DNA from: CALVGQ01 sp964370435
Lineage (GTDB): Bacteria; Bacillota_I; Bacilli_A; Erysipelotrichales; Erysipelotrichaceae
Reading direction: 5' to 3'
NCBI GenBank assembly: GCA_964370435.1
Contig: CAYJJG010000003.1
Location: 1-64,000, forward strand
Length of the DNA stretch: 64,000 nucleotides
A model generated the notes under the pieces. The model was not told where the DNA came from. It saw only the letters and a list, made by a program, of their open reading frames with translations, and ran no database searches. Shown here one piece after another: positions 45,097-55,700 of this stretch (position 1 is its first letter; every line of letters begins with the position of its first letter). The position numbers and the translations under genes are program-made.

Positions 45097-45978
45097 TTAT
45101 TCTCCTTTTAATACAAAGTGAATTTGTTGTCCACTAGTAAGATCTTTCGCACCATCTGCTAAGGTATATTCCTGGTTATTAATGAAAATTTTATTATTTT
45201 TAAGATAACCAAAATGTAATGTTATAGTTAAGTCATTAGTTCCTGTTTTTAAAATTTCTAACGTTTCACCAGCAACATAAGTATCAGTAGCTGGATTATC
45301 AGTAGCAACTCCATCATAGTATACCCGAGTCCATGTAGCACTATTTCCAAATTCAACACGTATTGAGATTAATTCACCCTCATTCCAACCACGAATTTCA
45401 TAATTAAAACTATCAACTGCAGTTATTTGTAATTCTTTAGTAAGCGGATCTTCTTCTGTTGGTTGTGTTGTTTGTTCATCACTCTCAGATTGATCACTTG
45501 GAAGTGGTGTGATAAGTACCGGTGGTGTTTCCTGAGGGGTACTTAAATATGCTGGCAATAATCTGAAGGCAAAAGTAACCACAACACCCGCTACAGCAAT
45601 TAAAACTATAATAAGTGTTACTAAAGAATAATCAATTTTTCTTTTTTCGACTTTCATTGTATTTTCTTTGATCTTAGCAGTTACTTTATTCGAAATATCT
45701 GCTTTATTATCTGCCTTTTTAATTTGAATTGTTTTAGTAAATGATCCTATTTGTTGATCTAATTCTTCACGTATTTCCTCAAAATCATAATCTAAGGCTT
45801 TACAATAAAAACGCAAGAAATAACGCAAATAAGAAATATCGTCTTCAAAAAAAGAGATATTTCCTTCTTCTAATGCTTTTAAATTTAAAGGTTGAATTTT
45901 TGTTTTAATACTCATATCTTCTAGTGAGAAACCTAATTCTTCTCGTCTTAGTTTAAGTTTGGCGCCTATTTTTTCCAT
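45097..45978 (-). CDS. rodZ: RodZ-like cell-shape protein
   Basis: Bitopic membrane protein linking the elongation machinery to the cytoskeleton. From the ATG at 45978 (GGAGTGAT before it; the frame opens at 46041) it has 293 residues: an N-terminal HTH_25 domain with IGAKLKLRREELGFSLEDMS, a cytosolic linker, a membrane segment at about 119-143 (TLIIVLIAVAGVVVTFAF), an acidic Pro/Thr linker, and a C-terminal DUF4115 beta domain. An extended -10 promoter lies 28 bases upstream. Confidence 0.88.
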   Translation of the reverse strand: MEKIGAKLKLRREELGFSLEDMSIKTKIQPLNLKALEEGNISFFEDDISYLRYFLRFYCKALDYDFEEIREELDQQIGSFTKTIQIKKADNKADISNKVTAKIKENTMKVEKRKIDYSLVTLIIVLIAVAGVVVTFAFRLLPAYLSTPQETPPVLITPLPSDQSESDEQTTQPTEEDPLTKELQITAVDSFNYEIRGWNEGELISIRVEFGNSATWTRVYYDGVATDNPATDTYVAGETLEILKTGTNDLTITLHFGYLKNNKIFINNQEYTLADGAKDLTSGQQIHFVLKGE

Positions 45979-46005
45979 CTTAATCACTCCGCTTTTCCTA
46001 CTGAT

Positions 46006-46033
46006 ATTATACCAACAATTAAGTAAAAGTAAA
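46006..46033 (-). promoter_or_regulatory. Promoter of rodZ-pgsA
   Basis: TTTACT (46028-46033), a 16-base spacer and TATAAT (46006-46011) with a TGG extension on the minus strand. Confidence 0.7.
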
Positions 46034-46086
46034 GTAAACACCTACTATGTAACCAATAAATTTACAATAATATTAAATAAGTATTA

Positions 46087-46116
46087 AAAAACGAAGAATG
46101 CGTATCATTCTTCGTT
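46087..46116 (-). terminator. Terminator of rnpB
   Basis: AACGAAGAATG-(ATACG)-CATTCTTCGTT followed by TTTTT on the minus strand, one of the strongest hairpins in the window. Confidence 0.92.
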
Positions 46117-46117
46117 C

Positions 46118-46474
46118 ATAGTAACACTATATAAGCCATGTTCTGTTCCTTTTTCAAGGTGGTAATCATTTATCTGCATAGTTCCCTATGCCTCTGTATT
46201 GTTTCAATTCACGCTACAGGGTTCCCCTACCAAATTTGGGTTTCTCGCTTGTGGGGTTTATCTCGTTCCACTCTACAAGTTTCCTTGTAGACTACGTCAC
46301 TGTGACACTTTTAAAGATGTCCTCCATAGCTTATGCCTTAGGAATTCATTCAGCCGTCAGTTTCCTGCCTAACCTTATTTTTTAGATTAGCACAAACACT
46401 ACAATCATCGCAGATTGTGCGAGCATGGACTTTCCTCTAGCCTAATAGGCCAGCGATTACCCTAGTATTACTTG
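46118..46474 (-). ncRNA. rnpB: RNase P RNA, type B
   Basis: The catalytic RNA that matures tRNA 5' ends. The minus strand shows the universal elements GAGGAAAGTCCATGCTCGCAC, GTGCCACAGTGACG-like (AGTGTCACAGTGACG), GAGTGGAACG, GAGAAACCCAAATTTGGTAGG and the 3' ACAGAACATGGCTTA. The order and spacing match the Bacillus (type B) form. The P1 helix pairs AGTAATACTA near 46463-46472 with TAGTGTTACT near 46120-46129, which sets approximate ends. It follows gpsB directly, as in B. subtilis. Confidence 0.95.
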
Positions 46475-46797
46475 TTACCTTCTTTAGTATATACCATTTC
46501 TTCTAATTTGGATATTCTTTTTATAATATCTAATTGAGAAATAGGTGTATTTGTAGCTTCATCAAAGGCTTTTGCTCTTCCTTCTAACTCAATAATTTTA
46601 GCTTTTAAAGAAGCAATGGTTCTTTCTTGTGCTATGTATTGTTCATTCATCAAAGCAATTTTTTCATCATAAATTTGATAATCTTCTATAACTAAATCTA
46701 ATAATCGATCTACTTCTATAGGTGAATAACCCTTAAAATCGACATGAAATTCTATATCTAGTATATTTTGTACATCTAAATTACAGATTTTTTCCAT
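46468..46797 (-). CDS. gpsB: Cell division protein GpsB
   Basis: DivIVA-related coiled-coil protein that coordinates penicillin-binding proteins during division and elongation. The 109 residues begin with the DivIVA/GpsB lipid-binding motif (ILDIEFHVDFKGYSPIEVDR), followed by a coiled coil (about 30-70) and a C-terminal helix (ISQLDIIKRISKLEEMVY). The stop codon lies within the 5' P1 strand of rnpB. Neighbour order gpsB-rnpB is as in Bacillus. Confidence 0.92.
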   Translation of the reverse strand: MEKICNLDVQNILDIEFHVDFKGYSPIEVDRLLDLVIEDYQIYDEKIALMNEQYIAQERTIASLKAKIIELEGRAKAFDEATNTPISQLDIIKRISKLEEMVYTKEGNK

Positions 46798-46850
46798 CAG
46801 TATGCACCTTCCATTTTTTATATTTTCTCAAAATCCCTTAAAGAATGCAA

Positions 46851-48101
46851 CTATAAACAGAAAATATTACTTAGTTTTTCGATATCTTCTAAATAATTTA
46901 AGGCCTCTTTAAATTTATTTCTAGCTTTCTTAGACTCCACTAATTCTCTATATACTATTTTTATTGCATCATTCTTTATACTATTAATATTTTTTGAGTC
47001 TAAAATAAATTTTTCCAAGATTACGTCCTCATCAATATTATTATTAATTAGATCGTTCCCTAACTTTAACAATCGCTTATACGCTGGAATGTTATGGCAT
47101 TCTTTTAGCCCTTTTTCTATCCACTGATTAAATAATTCTTCATTATTCATCTTATAATAAGCATAACATATATACACATATACTTCTTTACATTCACTAC
47201 TATGATGAAGTGTTTTCTTTACATACTCCACTACTTTATCATAATCTTTCATGATGATATGAGAAAAAGCAATATTAGCATAATTCATTGCCATTAACTG
47301 ATTACAGTTTATTAATGAAGCAAGTTTTGCTGCTTGATCAAAAACAGCATAAGCTAAACGCGATTCTCCTAAATTTAGATAAATCACACCTGAAGTAGAT
47401 AATTCTTGTACATAACGTTTATAAACATTGTTGCTTTGAAATAAATTAGCTGCTTTTTTGTTATACTTAAGTGCAAGTATAGCATTGCCTTTTCTCATTT
47501 CTAATTCGCACAAATGATGGTATGCTGTTGCCATGATGCGTTCATCACTATGATATCTTTTAATTGTCTTACATAAATATTTTTCCGATTCTTGCCATTT
47601 TATTACTTGATAATGCATATGATAAACTCCACAGATTAGCAGGTATAAATCATTATATTTTTTACCCAATTGATCTGCAGTTTTATCTAAAATAGAATAC
47701 ATTAGCTGAACATCATAATTATCAAAATCTAGAACTACGCGATAAGTAAACTTTAATAAGACATAAATGGAAAACGCACTATGATGAATTATTTGATTAT
47801 CCTCATTTAGCTCATCATATATTTCTTTCATTCTACGGCTATTGTACTCTAAGTAGGCTTCAAAAAATTCTTCTATAATTGCTACATACTTTACATTAAC
47901 ATTATAGTTCTCTTTGAATTCTACATTGAGTGCACTTAACCACTTTTCCTTAATATCTCGTTCGACTAATACTGGCTCTTTAGAATTTTCAACCCTAGAC
48001 ACAAACTGTGTTTTAACTCCACATTGATCACAAATATATTTTTTAGTAAATCCTGAATAGATTCTTATTGTTTTTAAATATAAACCTAATTCATCATACA
48101 T
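46851..48101 (-). CDS. HTH-TPR transcription regulator (Rgg/PlcR-like architecture)
   Basis: A 416-residue protein with an N-terminal XRE-type helix-turn-helix at about residues 5-58 (LYLKTIRIYSGFTKKYICDQ, then TQFVSRVENSKEPVLVERD), followed by an all-helical region of TPR-like repeats to the end (for example ALKYNKKAANLFQS, LAYAVFDQAAKLASL, MNYANIAFSHIIMKDYDKV). This is the architecture of RRNPP peptide-sensing regulators (Rgg, PlcR, PrgX), but I cannot assign a subfamily or a ligand. GAGGG precedes the ATG. A possible 28-residue peptide gene lies just upstream on the same strand. Confidence 0.75.
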   Translation of the reverse strand: MYDELGLYLKTIRIYSGFTKKYICDQCGVKTQFVSRVENSKEPVLVERDIKEKWLSALNVEFKENYNVNVKYVAIIEEFFEAYLEYNSRRMKEIYDELNEDNQIIHHSAFSIYVLLKFTYRVVLDFDNYDVQLMYSILDKTADQLGKKYNDLYLLICGVYHMHYQVIKWQESEKYLCKTIKRYHSDERIMATAYHHLCELEMRKGNAILALKYNKKAANLFQSNNVYKRYVQELSTSGVIYLNLGESRLAYAVFDQAAKLASLINCNQLMAMNYANIAFSHIIMKDYDKVVEYVKKTLHHSSECKEVYVYICYAYYKMNNEELFNQWIEKGLKECHNIPAYKRLLKLGNDLINNNIDEDVILEKFILDSKNINSIKNDAIKIVYRELVESKKARNKFKEALNYLEDIEKLSNIFCL

Positions 48102-48132
48102 AATAATTCCCTCGCAATAAGCAACTAAACTC

Positions 48133-48219
48133 TCATACAGTTAAAACCATTATGCAATTTTTAATCATTGGTGGCTTAGGGTAAAAATTCTGTAAATTAT
48201 TCAAATAACTCTGTTTCAT
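48133..48219 (-). CDS. Possible 28-residue leader/signal peptide gene
   Basis: ATG at 48219 is preceded by AGGCGGTG at a good distance and by a promoter (TTTACA-16-TACAAT) with the expected start site about 27 bases upstream. The product is 28 residues, starts MKQSYLNNLQNFYPKPP and ends in a hydrophobic CIMVLTV. It ends 31 bases before the HTH-TPR regulator start and would be the first cistron of its message. There is no signal sequence. It could be a pheromone precursor, a regulatory leader, or chance. Conservation is untested. Confidence 0.4.
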   Translation of the reverse strand: MKQSYLNNLQNFYPKPPMIKNCIMVLTV

Positions 48220-48252
48220 TGCACCGCCTACTTTCTCTATCGATGTTCAATA

Positions 48253-48280
48253 ATTGTAACTGATACTTTGTAAATGTAAA
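48253..48280 (-). promoter_or_regulatory. Promoter of the peptide/HTH-TPR transcript
   Basis: TTTACA (48275-48280), a 16-base spacer and TACAAT (48253-48258) on the minus strand. Confidence 0.5.
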
Positions 48281-48436
48281 CCTTATTGACTATATATATT
48301 TTCTATAAAAAATAAATGATTTGATTGTTTATTATAAATATTTACATACTTTTTTAGCTTTTTTAGTTAATATTGTACTATTTTATTATAATTAATTAAT
48401 ATTTACTATAAACTTTAATTATCTGTGAAAATCATC
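48281..48436. other. AT-rich intergenic stretch
   Basis: Very AT-rich with runs of TTTATTAT-like sequence; no gene or RNA structure that I can support. It separates the promoter above from the malY terminator. Confidence 0.5.
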
Positions 48437-48476
48437 ACAAAAAAAAGCAGACTAAATTTGGCTTTTTTCTGCTTTT
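48437..48476 (-). terminator. Terminator of the malY-like gene
   Basis: AAAGCAGA and TCTGCTTT pair across a 17-base loop and are followed by a T-run on the minus strand. Confidence 0.75.
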
Positions 48477-48494
48477 ATCTTTTGTTTAAATTGC

Positions 48495-49655
48495 CTATAA
48501 TAATGTTTTAATTCTTGATATTGCATCCTTTAAGGTATCAGGTGTTATAGCCAAATTTAATCGAATAAACCCACAACCTGCTTTTCCAAAAGCTTCACCA
48601 AAATTTGGAAGCACCTTTGCCTCATATATCATTTTATTTTCTAATTCCTTAACATCTATGACTTGATTAAAGTCTAACCATGCTAAATAAGTTCCCTCAA
48701 GCGGACTAATGAATACATCGCTACCTTCAAACTGGTCGCATAAATAATTAAAATTGGACTGAATTAACGCTTTGAAACCATTTAGCCATGCTTCATTACT
48801 ACGATATCCTGCTTCACTTGCCACAAAGTGCATAAGTGGTCTTGGGGCATGACTATTTTTTACTGCTACTAAATCAAAAGATTCTTTAAGTCCTTGATCT
48901 TCTATAATTGCTTGTGCAATCGAACAACCTGCTATACTAAAAGTTTTACTATTAGAATTAATAGTAATGATATGTTTTGAATAACTACCCTCTAATGCTA
49001 GCGCTGTAACATTAAAGTCCTTGAATGTTAAATCTTGATGAATTTCATCACTAATAATCATTACATTATATTTTTTCATCAAGTGCACTAATTGATTTTG
49101 CTCCTCAATAGTCCATACACGTCCTATAGGATTATGCGGATTACAGTGGATTAATACTTTGATATTAGATTTTTTCAGTAATTCTTCTAATTTTTCAAAA
49201 TCAATATAGTAATGACCTTGTTCATTAGTTAAATCAAAGTGCACACTTCTTCCCTCAGCTGCTTCAATACATTGATTAAAAGGAGGGTAAACAGGTGTAA
49301 GCAACAACACCTCATCTTGTGGCTTTATTAGAGTTTTAAGTCCATAGATAATTAAATTTAAAACACCCGTAGAATAGCTAAGCCACTCTTTTTTAACATT
49401 ATACCCATATCTTTTTTGCCAATCAATAAAAGATTCAGCATAACTATCGGGATTTTTTATGTAGCCAAACACCCCAAAATCAGCAGTTTCTTTCATAGCT
49501 GCTGTAATTTCTGGAGCTGTCTTAAATTCTGCATCTGCAATCCAGATAGGCAGTAAATTTTCAACATCATATTTTTTTATTTCATTCCATTTTAAACAAT
49601 TAGTATCGCTACGATCTTGCGCATAAGCTACAACAAATTCTTCTATTTTCACCAT
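48495..49655 (-). CDS. malY: MalY/PatB-type cystathionine beta-lyase
   Basis: PLP enzyme of fold type I (aminotransferase I/II) in the MalY/PatB group, which splits C-S bonds in cystathionine and related compounds. The probable PLP lysine is in NSNSKTFSIAGC; other motifs are HCNPHNPIGRVWT and IISDEIHQDLTF. It has 386 residues from the ATG at 49655, for which AGAGG is well spaced; ATG at 49661 is also possible. It is a single gene. In some bacteria MalY-type proteins also act as regulators; nothing here shows that. Confidence 0.9.
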   Translation of the reverse strand: MVKIEEFVVAYAQDRSDTNCLKWNEIKKYDVENLLPIWIADAEFKTAPEITAAMKETADFGVFGYIKNPDSYAESFIDWQKRYGYNVKKEWLSYSTGVLNLIIYGLKTLIKPQDEVLLLTPVYPPFNQCIEAAEGRSVHFDLTNEQGHYYIDFEKLEELLKKSNIKVLIHCNPHNPIGRVWTIEEQNQLVHLMKKYNVMIISDEIHQDLTFKDFNVTALALEGSYSKHIITINSNSKTFSIAGCSIAQAIIEDQGLKESFDLVAVKNSHAPRPLMHFVASEAGYRSNEAWLNGFKALIQSNFNYLCDQFEGSDVFISPLEGTYLAWLDFNQVIDVKELENKMIYEAKVLPNFGEAFGKAGCGFIRLNLAITPDTLKDAISRIKTLL

Positions 49656-49771
49656 TTCCATCCTCTTTTTATCCTTGTATCACTTTCGTATTAATTTTAA
49701 ACATAAACTACTTATAAGTAAAGAAAGGATTGTACTACTCTTTAAATACATTATTACACTAGCACTATATA

Positions 49772-52700
49772 TTAAGTAAGGGGTAGATAACCCATAATAT
49801 GAATTGGCATTATGATGGATTTAACCGTGATTGCCTCCCCGTTTACTGTTGTATCAATAACTGCTTGGATATCAAGAGAGAAATCATCAGATGCTGCTAG
49901 TTTATCTAGCATATCTTGCGTTAAATCAAAGTAGTACACTTCATAGTTTCTGATTAAACTTTGTTCATTTCCAACTTCATCTTTAAAAGTTTTTAAATAG
50001 GAATCAGTAGAGTCAAGCACTCCATCATCATTAGAATCATAGTACAGTGTCAAATCTAAATCTCTTTGTGTTAAAGTTTCGTTTTCAACATAGAAATAGA
50101 TTTTACGTTCATCTTCACTTAGGCTATTAATATCAATTTTATCAAATTCACCTGCACCCGCTACAAAATCAAGGTTAGATGTGATATAAATCCCTGTTGC
50201 ACCTTCTGTAAATGTAAACTCGGGAGGTTTTTCTACTGGACGATAAGAAGTAATCATTGAGTTAATAAAAATATTTTTCTCAACACCTGTTGGTACTTTG
50301 TTATTATTACCAGCACCGGTGTAGGTAATATTACCTTTACTATAGATATAAAATGCATTAGCTGCATCATTATAGTGATATTTAAACACATCAGATCCGG
50401 TATAATTGTTGTTAATACCACTATCTGCTAATGTAAACCACACTGTTACATCTTCGTCATATAGATTAACCTGTGTATATTGATTATTTGATGAATTATC
50501 CATTATATGATAATTACTGCCACTACCTGTATTATAAAAAGTGGTGTTCACATTATAAGGGAATGAAGTCAACTGTCCTTTATTAACTTGTGATATCTCA
50601 TTGGTGTAATGGAATCCACCGTGGTTTAAATATGGTGCCACGGTTTGGGTTAATGCACTATGGTCATATGTTTTAAGTGTAGTCATGAATGTTGTAAAGC
50701 CGTGCGTTTCCTCAACATATGCCGTTCTACCAGATCCTGGCTCATATGCAACAGCATAACCATCAGCCTCAATCGCGTTAGATTTGCTCATATCAACGCC
50801 AGCATAACCACTTGTAACATAACGTTTGCCATCTTCATATTCCTCTAGAGTTCCAAAATAAGAATATTGTGATAATCCATATTCTTCACTAACAACACCG
50901 TATTTATCCATACCTACAACACTTCTAATTACATTATTAAAGTAGTATCCAGAAAACCATTGTTCAGCAAAAAGACTAGTATATTGTCTTACCCCTGCTG
51001 AATTCACATGTGGATAATCGCTTATAGGTATGTGCTCTGTAGAGATGGTATCCTGTGTAAAAACGATCGCTTTTCCAGATTCGATATATTTTTGTAATGC
51101 TTCAGCACTTTCAAGAGACATCCCATTGTTTATCGAGTAAGCACCAAACGAATCTTGAAATCCTAGAAATAAAATATCGAATTGATCAAAGAAGTCATAG
51201 GCATTATCGATCACTTTAGCATCACTTGGATTAAGATCTATAAATTCTCCTCTATGTATTTCATCTGGATGAATTTCATTAACTACGATATCATAAACAC
51301 CAGCATTTCTTAGTTTATCAAAATCACTTTTGTACTCTACTCTCATAAGTTTACTTGTTTCATAAATTTGTAAAACTTCAATTCTTAAAGGTTCTATAGG
51401 CTTATTATAAGTTATCCCAGTTTGTGAAGCCGTAACTGAGGAAACTCCTACTTTTACAACTTCAAGATTCCAAGTAAGCCCTCCATATACGTTTTCAGGA
51501 AGTTTTTTGGTAACTCTGTAGGTTTTAGCTGCAGAAAGTTCTCGCTCGTCTATGCGCACATATTCCCCAGTTAATAATTTTTCTTCAACAATGATATCAC
51601 TTATTTCTTCACGCTCACTAAATCTACCATCGCCGTCTGCTTCAATGTAAACATTAACTTCATATTTAGTATCAACAGGAGTTGGATCAGTGGGATTAGT
51701 AAGCTCAAATTCAAAAACCAAGGTGTTATCATCAGTAGTATCAGTAAAATCTAAATCAACTAAATCTTTACTTAAAAGTGTTGCCACATCCGTAGTAGAA
51801 GAAACCCCTAAGAAGGCAAAGTGCTCTGCCGAACCATACTCAATTGGTGCTGTTATAAGATTAAGCATTGGCTTTGAAAGATTAAGATAAAGTTTCAACC
51901 CATTTTGTGCACCATCTGTATTTAGTTTTGCTATTTCACTAACTGAAAGAACATTGGGCTTAGACATGATTTCTGATCTATCAACATCTCGTGGATCTCC
52001 CATAAAAGTTTCCCACATATTTGAGCTGTTATCTACTCTATGGGTATCTAACACATCATACTCATAAGTGTAAGCAGGTATTTGTAATGTTCCGTAGTTA
52101 GCATCATCTGAAGTAGTAAAATTCACTTGGAATGTTACTTCTGCAGAGCGCACAGCAATCTTTGTTCCACCAACATCATAAGTTACAACATAGCTAACTT
52201 TTGGATTTTCTGGAAGCTCATTTAAAGTTATTTTGTAAACACCATTTTCCGATGACTGAACTCCTGTAGTTAAAGGAATATGAGCATTTAATTTGTCTCT
52301 TGTGTACCATTCAACACTTTCAATTGTAGCAGCTTGATTTGTTGTTGTTGGTGTTGCCTTAAACACAAATTTATTATCAGCTGTAATTTCATGATCAAGT
52401 TGCACATTATAGTAATCAAAACTCGTATATAAATTCTCATCACTGGTAGCAGTGTTGCTACTATTGTTTTCAGTTTGACCTGTTGTTGGTGCACTACCAT
52501 CAGTTCCTTTTTTAATACACCAACGTTTTGAGGCATAGTAATCAGTATCGATACCATTTGAAACAACGGCTTGTGTTAAGAAAATAGGAATTTCAGAATT
52601 AATAGGATTTGGATCAACATACATAGTAGAAGTTCTGTTTACACTATCTAAACTATCATAAGTGATAACGTATTTGTTTGCACTTATTGGAACAGCCTCC

Positions 52701-55700
52701 GATATAGTATAAAACTTAGTTTGATTAACATATCCAACTTGTACCGTTGTATAGGTGGCTTGTTGGGCGGCATCTAGTGCAATAAATTCATTTTGATCAA
52801 TGATATTATCACTATTAAACGTTAAATTAAATCCGACGTATTTTCCTCTTTCACCACCATCACTTATTTCATTATACTCACTAGCTGTTTTAACCGCACC
52901 AGTATCTTTTCTTACATAAATAATGCTATGCTCTTGTCCACCCTCTGTAAAATACACATTGGTTCCAACCAGTTCTTGTCTTGGATTTTTTCCTACAGGA
53001 GAATGCTGATTAATTGGAATAAAATACCAATTGTAATCTACTGTATCACCTGCTTCAATGTACCCATTATCTAAATCTGCAACTGTATAGTAATATCCAT
53101 CTTTAAGATTTTTATATCCATATTCTAACTCAAAAGAGTACTCACTTTGTGTAACAAGCCCATCTTCTTGATTTCCACTATTATCAAAATAGCTAGGTGA
53201 AAGAGCACTTAAATCTAGTGCGATAACATTACTATACTCTGTATCAACAACGACACCATCTTTTGCAACAGCAATTTCACAACGATAAGTAGCAGTTGTC
53301 ACTTCAACTGTTAAATTGGGTGAATTTGCACCAGCAATATCTGTAAAATTACCATCTACATCCATAACTTGCCACTGATAAGAAATAGAAAGTGGGTAGT
53401 AATCTGTAATAAGCGGTTGGCTTACTAGTAACTGATGAATATCATCAATATTGGTAGTAGTATTGTTGTCATCAAAATTATAGTTAATTTTAATATCAAC
53501 CTCTTGTGCTGCTACACTTTCAACACCAGTAACAGCAGAGATCAGATTATCATCAATAATTATGGGAAAACCAGCCTGAGCAAAGGCTTGAAGCTCTGCA
53601 AGTTTTGCTGGAGTTATGTCATTTCCTGAAAAACGTGTATCTACGGCTCCATCATGCTTTAATGGCCATCCCATATACGAAATCCCATTTCCTTCTATAG
53701 AATATTGGACACCTTCAAGGTAGTATTCACTATCAATAAGTCCATATGTTGAATTTTCTTGTTTGAAAGTATCACCAATATTAGTGTAAATAAGTCCATC
53801 CATTGTGTTGTCATTATAATTGGTGATAGTCTCTCCTCCATCGACTCTTGTATTAAAACCATAAGTCGAACCACCGATATACACTAAATCATAAACTTCA
53901 AAAATATCTTCATTTTTACCGATAAATTCAGCTACAGACATGGTTGTAACAGTGATATTATAATCGTCCATTTCTTCATCAGTAACGCCCATCCATTTAG
54001 CAACTGTACTAGTTTTTAGTCCAATATAGCTTGAACTATTTGGAATCCATTTTTCATCGGTTGGATTATAAATTGCTTGGATTTCTAGGACATTAATATC
54101 TGTTTTATCAGTTTCAACACGAATGTGTGCGGAGTTAAGTAGATGCCTAATTGCAGTCCCAAAGCTCATCTCAATAGGCAATTCCAAAGTTCCTGTAAGT
54201 GATCGATGAACATTCTCTCTTATAATCTCGTTTAGTATATTATTACGGAAGCCTTCCTCCATAATGTCATTGTTAAGTCCCTCTTTGAATCCAGAAGATA
54301 TAATAGTTGAACTATTTGTAATATCCTCAGCATTTGTTTTATAAACAAGAACATTTTTAGCAACCAGATCAACTTCTAGCGCTTGAGCACTCCACGCAGC
54401 ACTCATCTTATCGCTGATAAGAATAGGTTTTAAATTGTCTTTAGCAACATCTAAAAATGCACTAATGTCACTTATATCACCACTATTAAAACTACCTGTT
54501 TTATAGCCTTCACTAAGAATAATAATATCTGCATTATCAATACTATTTTGTGTAACATTTGCCGTAGTTTGTGTTGTAAGGTTAATATTGGTAACTGTTT
54601 CACTTTCATTGCCGTCTAGCGCATATTTAAAGAACCAATTATTATTTTCGACTCCTTTTATATAAACTTCATTATATCTAACAGTAAATTCAGTAGCGTT
54701 TTCATAGTTAGTTTCATAATTACTATAATCACCATTACCACTACCTACATAGATATAGGTTAAATTAGATTGTTTAAAGTAAGATCCTGATGTATTTGTA
54801 GCACTTTCGCTAATTTCTAAATACGCTTCATGGATTGCGTAATAGGGAGCTGTATCAGCATTATGACTTGTAGATGGTGCACTTACATCTGTGATAACAT
54901 AAGCGTTTTCCATTTGTTCAGTAGATCCAGCAACAGAAAAATCTTTAAGTTCAATAGCATATCCTTGACCTAGATTATCTACAAACACATTATTTGATCC
55001 ATCATTTTCATAAATATTAATTCCAAAATTATTATTGGTAAAAGTTTGAACATCCTCAACATCAATGATGTCCGTAGTATCTCCATCGATAGCACTAACT
55101 AGGCTATAAATTGATGTAAAAGTGGGATTGTAGTAATAGACATTTTCAGCGCCATCATCTGATGAAACACCTGAAACTAAATATTGATATTTTTGTTTAA
55201 TCGTTCCCTCATCAGCATTTGTAACAAGAGAAATATCATCTTCTAATAAGTATTCCCCATTTTGTTCCTCTCGAAATGCGAAGGACAGATTTTGTCCCAC
55301 AGTAAATAACTGGTCTTCGCTAGCTGATAGTGAAATTTTAATATGATTGGTTGTCACACTATCATTCTGCCAAGGATAAAGCTCTTCATATCCATTAAAG
55401 TGTATTGGATGTGTATTATTATTTGTACCTGTAGAAATTACATTACTATAATTATTTATAATCCCCTCAAAAACGGACTGTCTTGTAGCAAAATTGGGTT
55501 GACTTCCTATATTATTTATATCCTCGGTCGAAAATAATTCTTCTCTTCCTACCATATAAAACCCCATACTTCCACGTGATGCATTATTAGGAATAATTTC
55601 AAGCACATTAAGTGTCCCTGCATCTTTTATTCTTTCGATACTTGCATACGATTCAAAATCTAAAACATAACCTGTGTTATTATCACGCAATCCCTCAAGT

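Noticed and set aside
46188..46385. 65-codon plus-strand frame in the RNase P RNA region
   Set aside because: It is antisense to rnpB, whose conserved elements explain the sequence.
49662..49771. T-box or S-box leader ahead of the malY-like gene
   Set aside because: The gap is only about 110 bases and shows no T-box sequence or S-box helices.
49744..49790. Terminator after the giant protein gene
   Set aside because: Only a 4-bp GGGT/ACCC stem over the stop codon and no T-run; not convincing.
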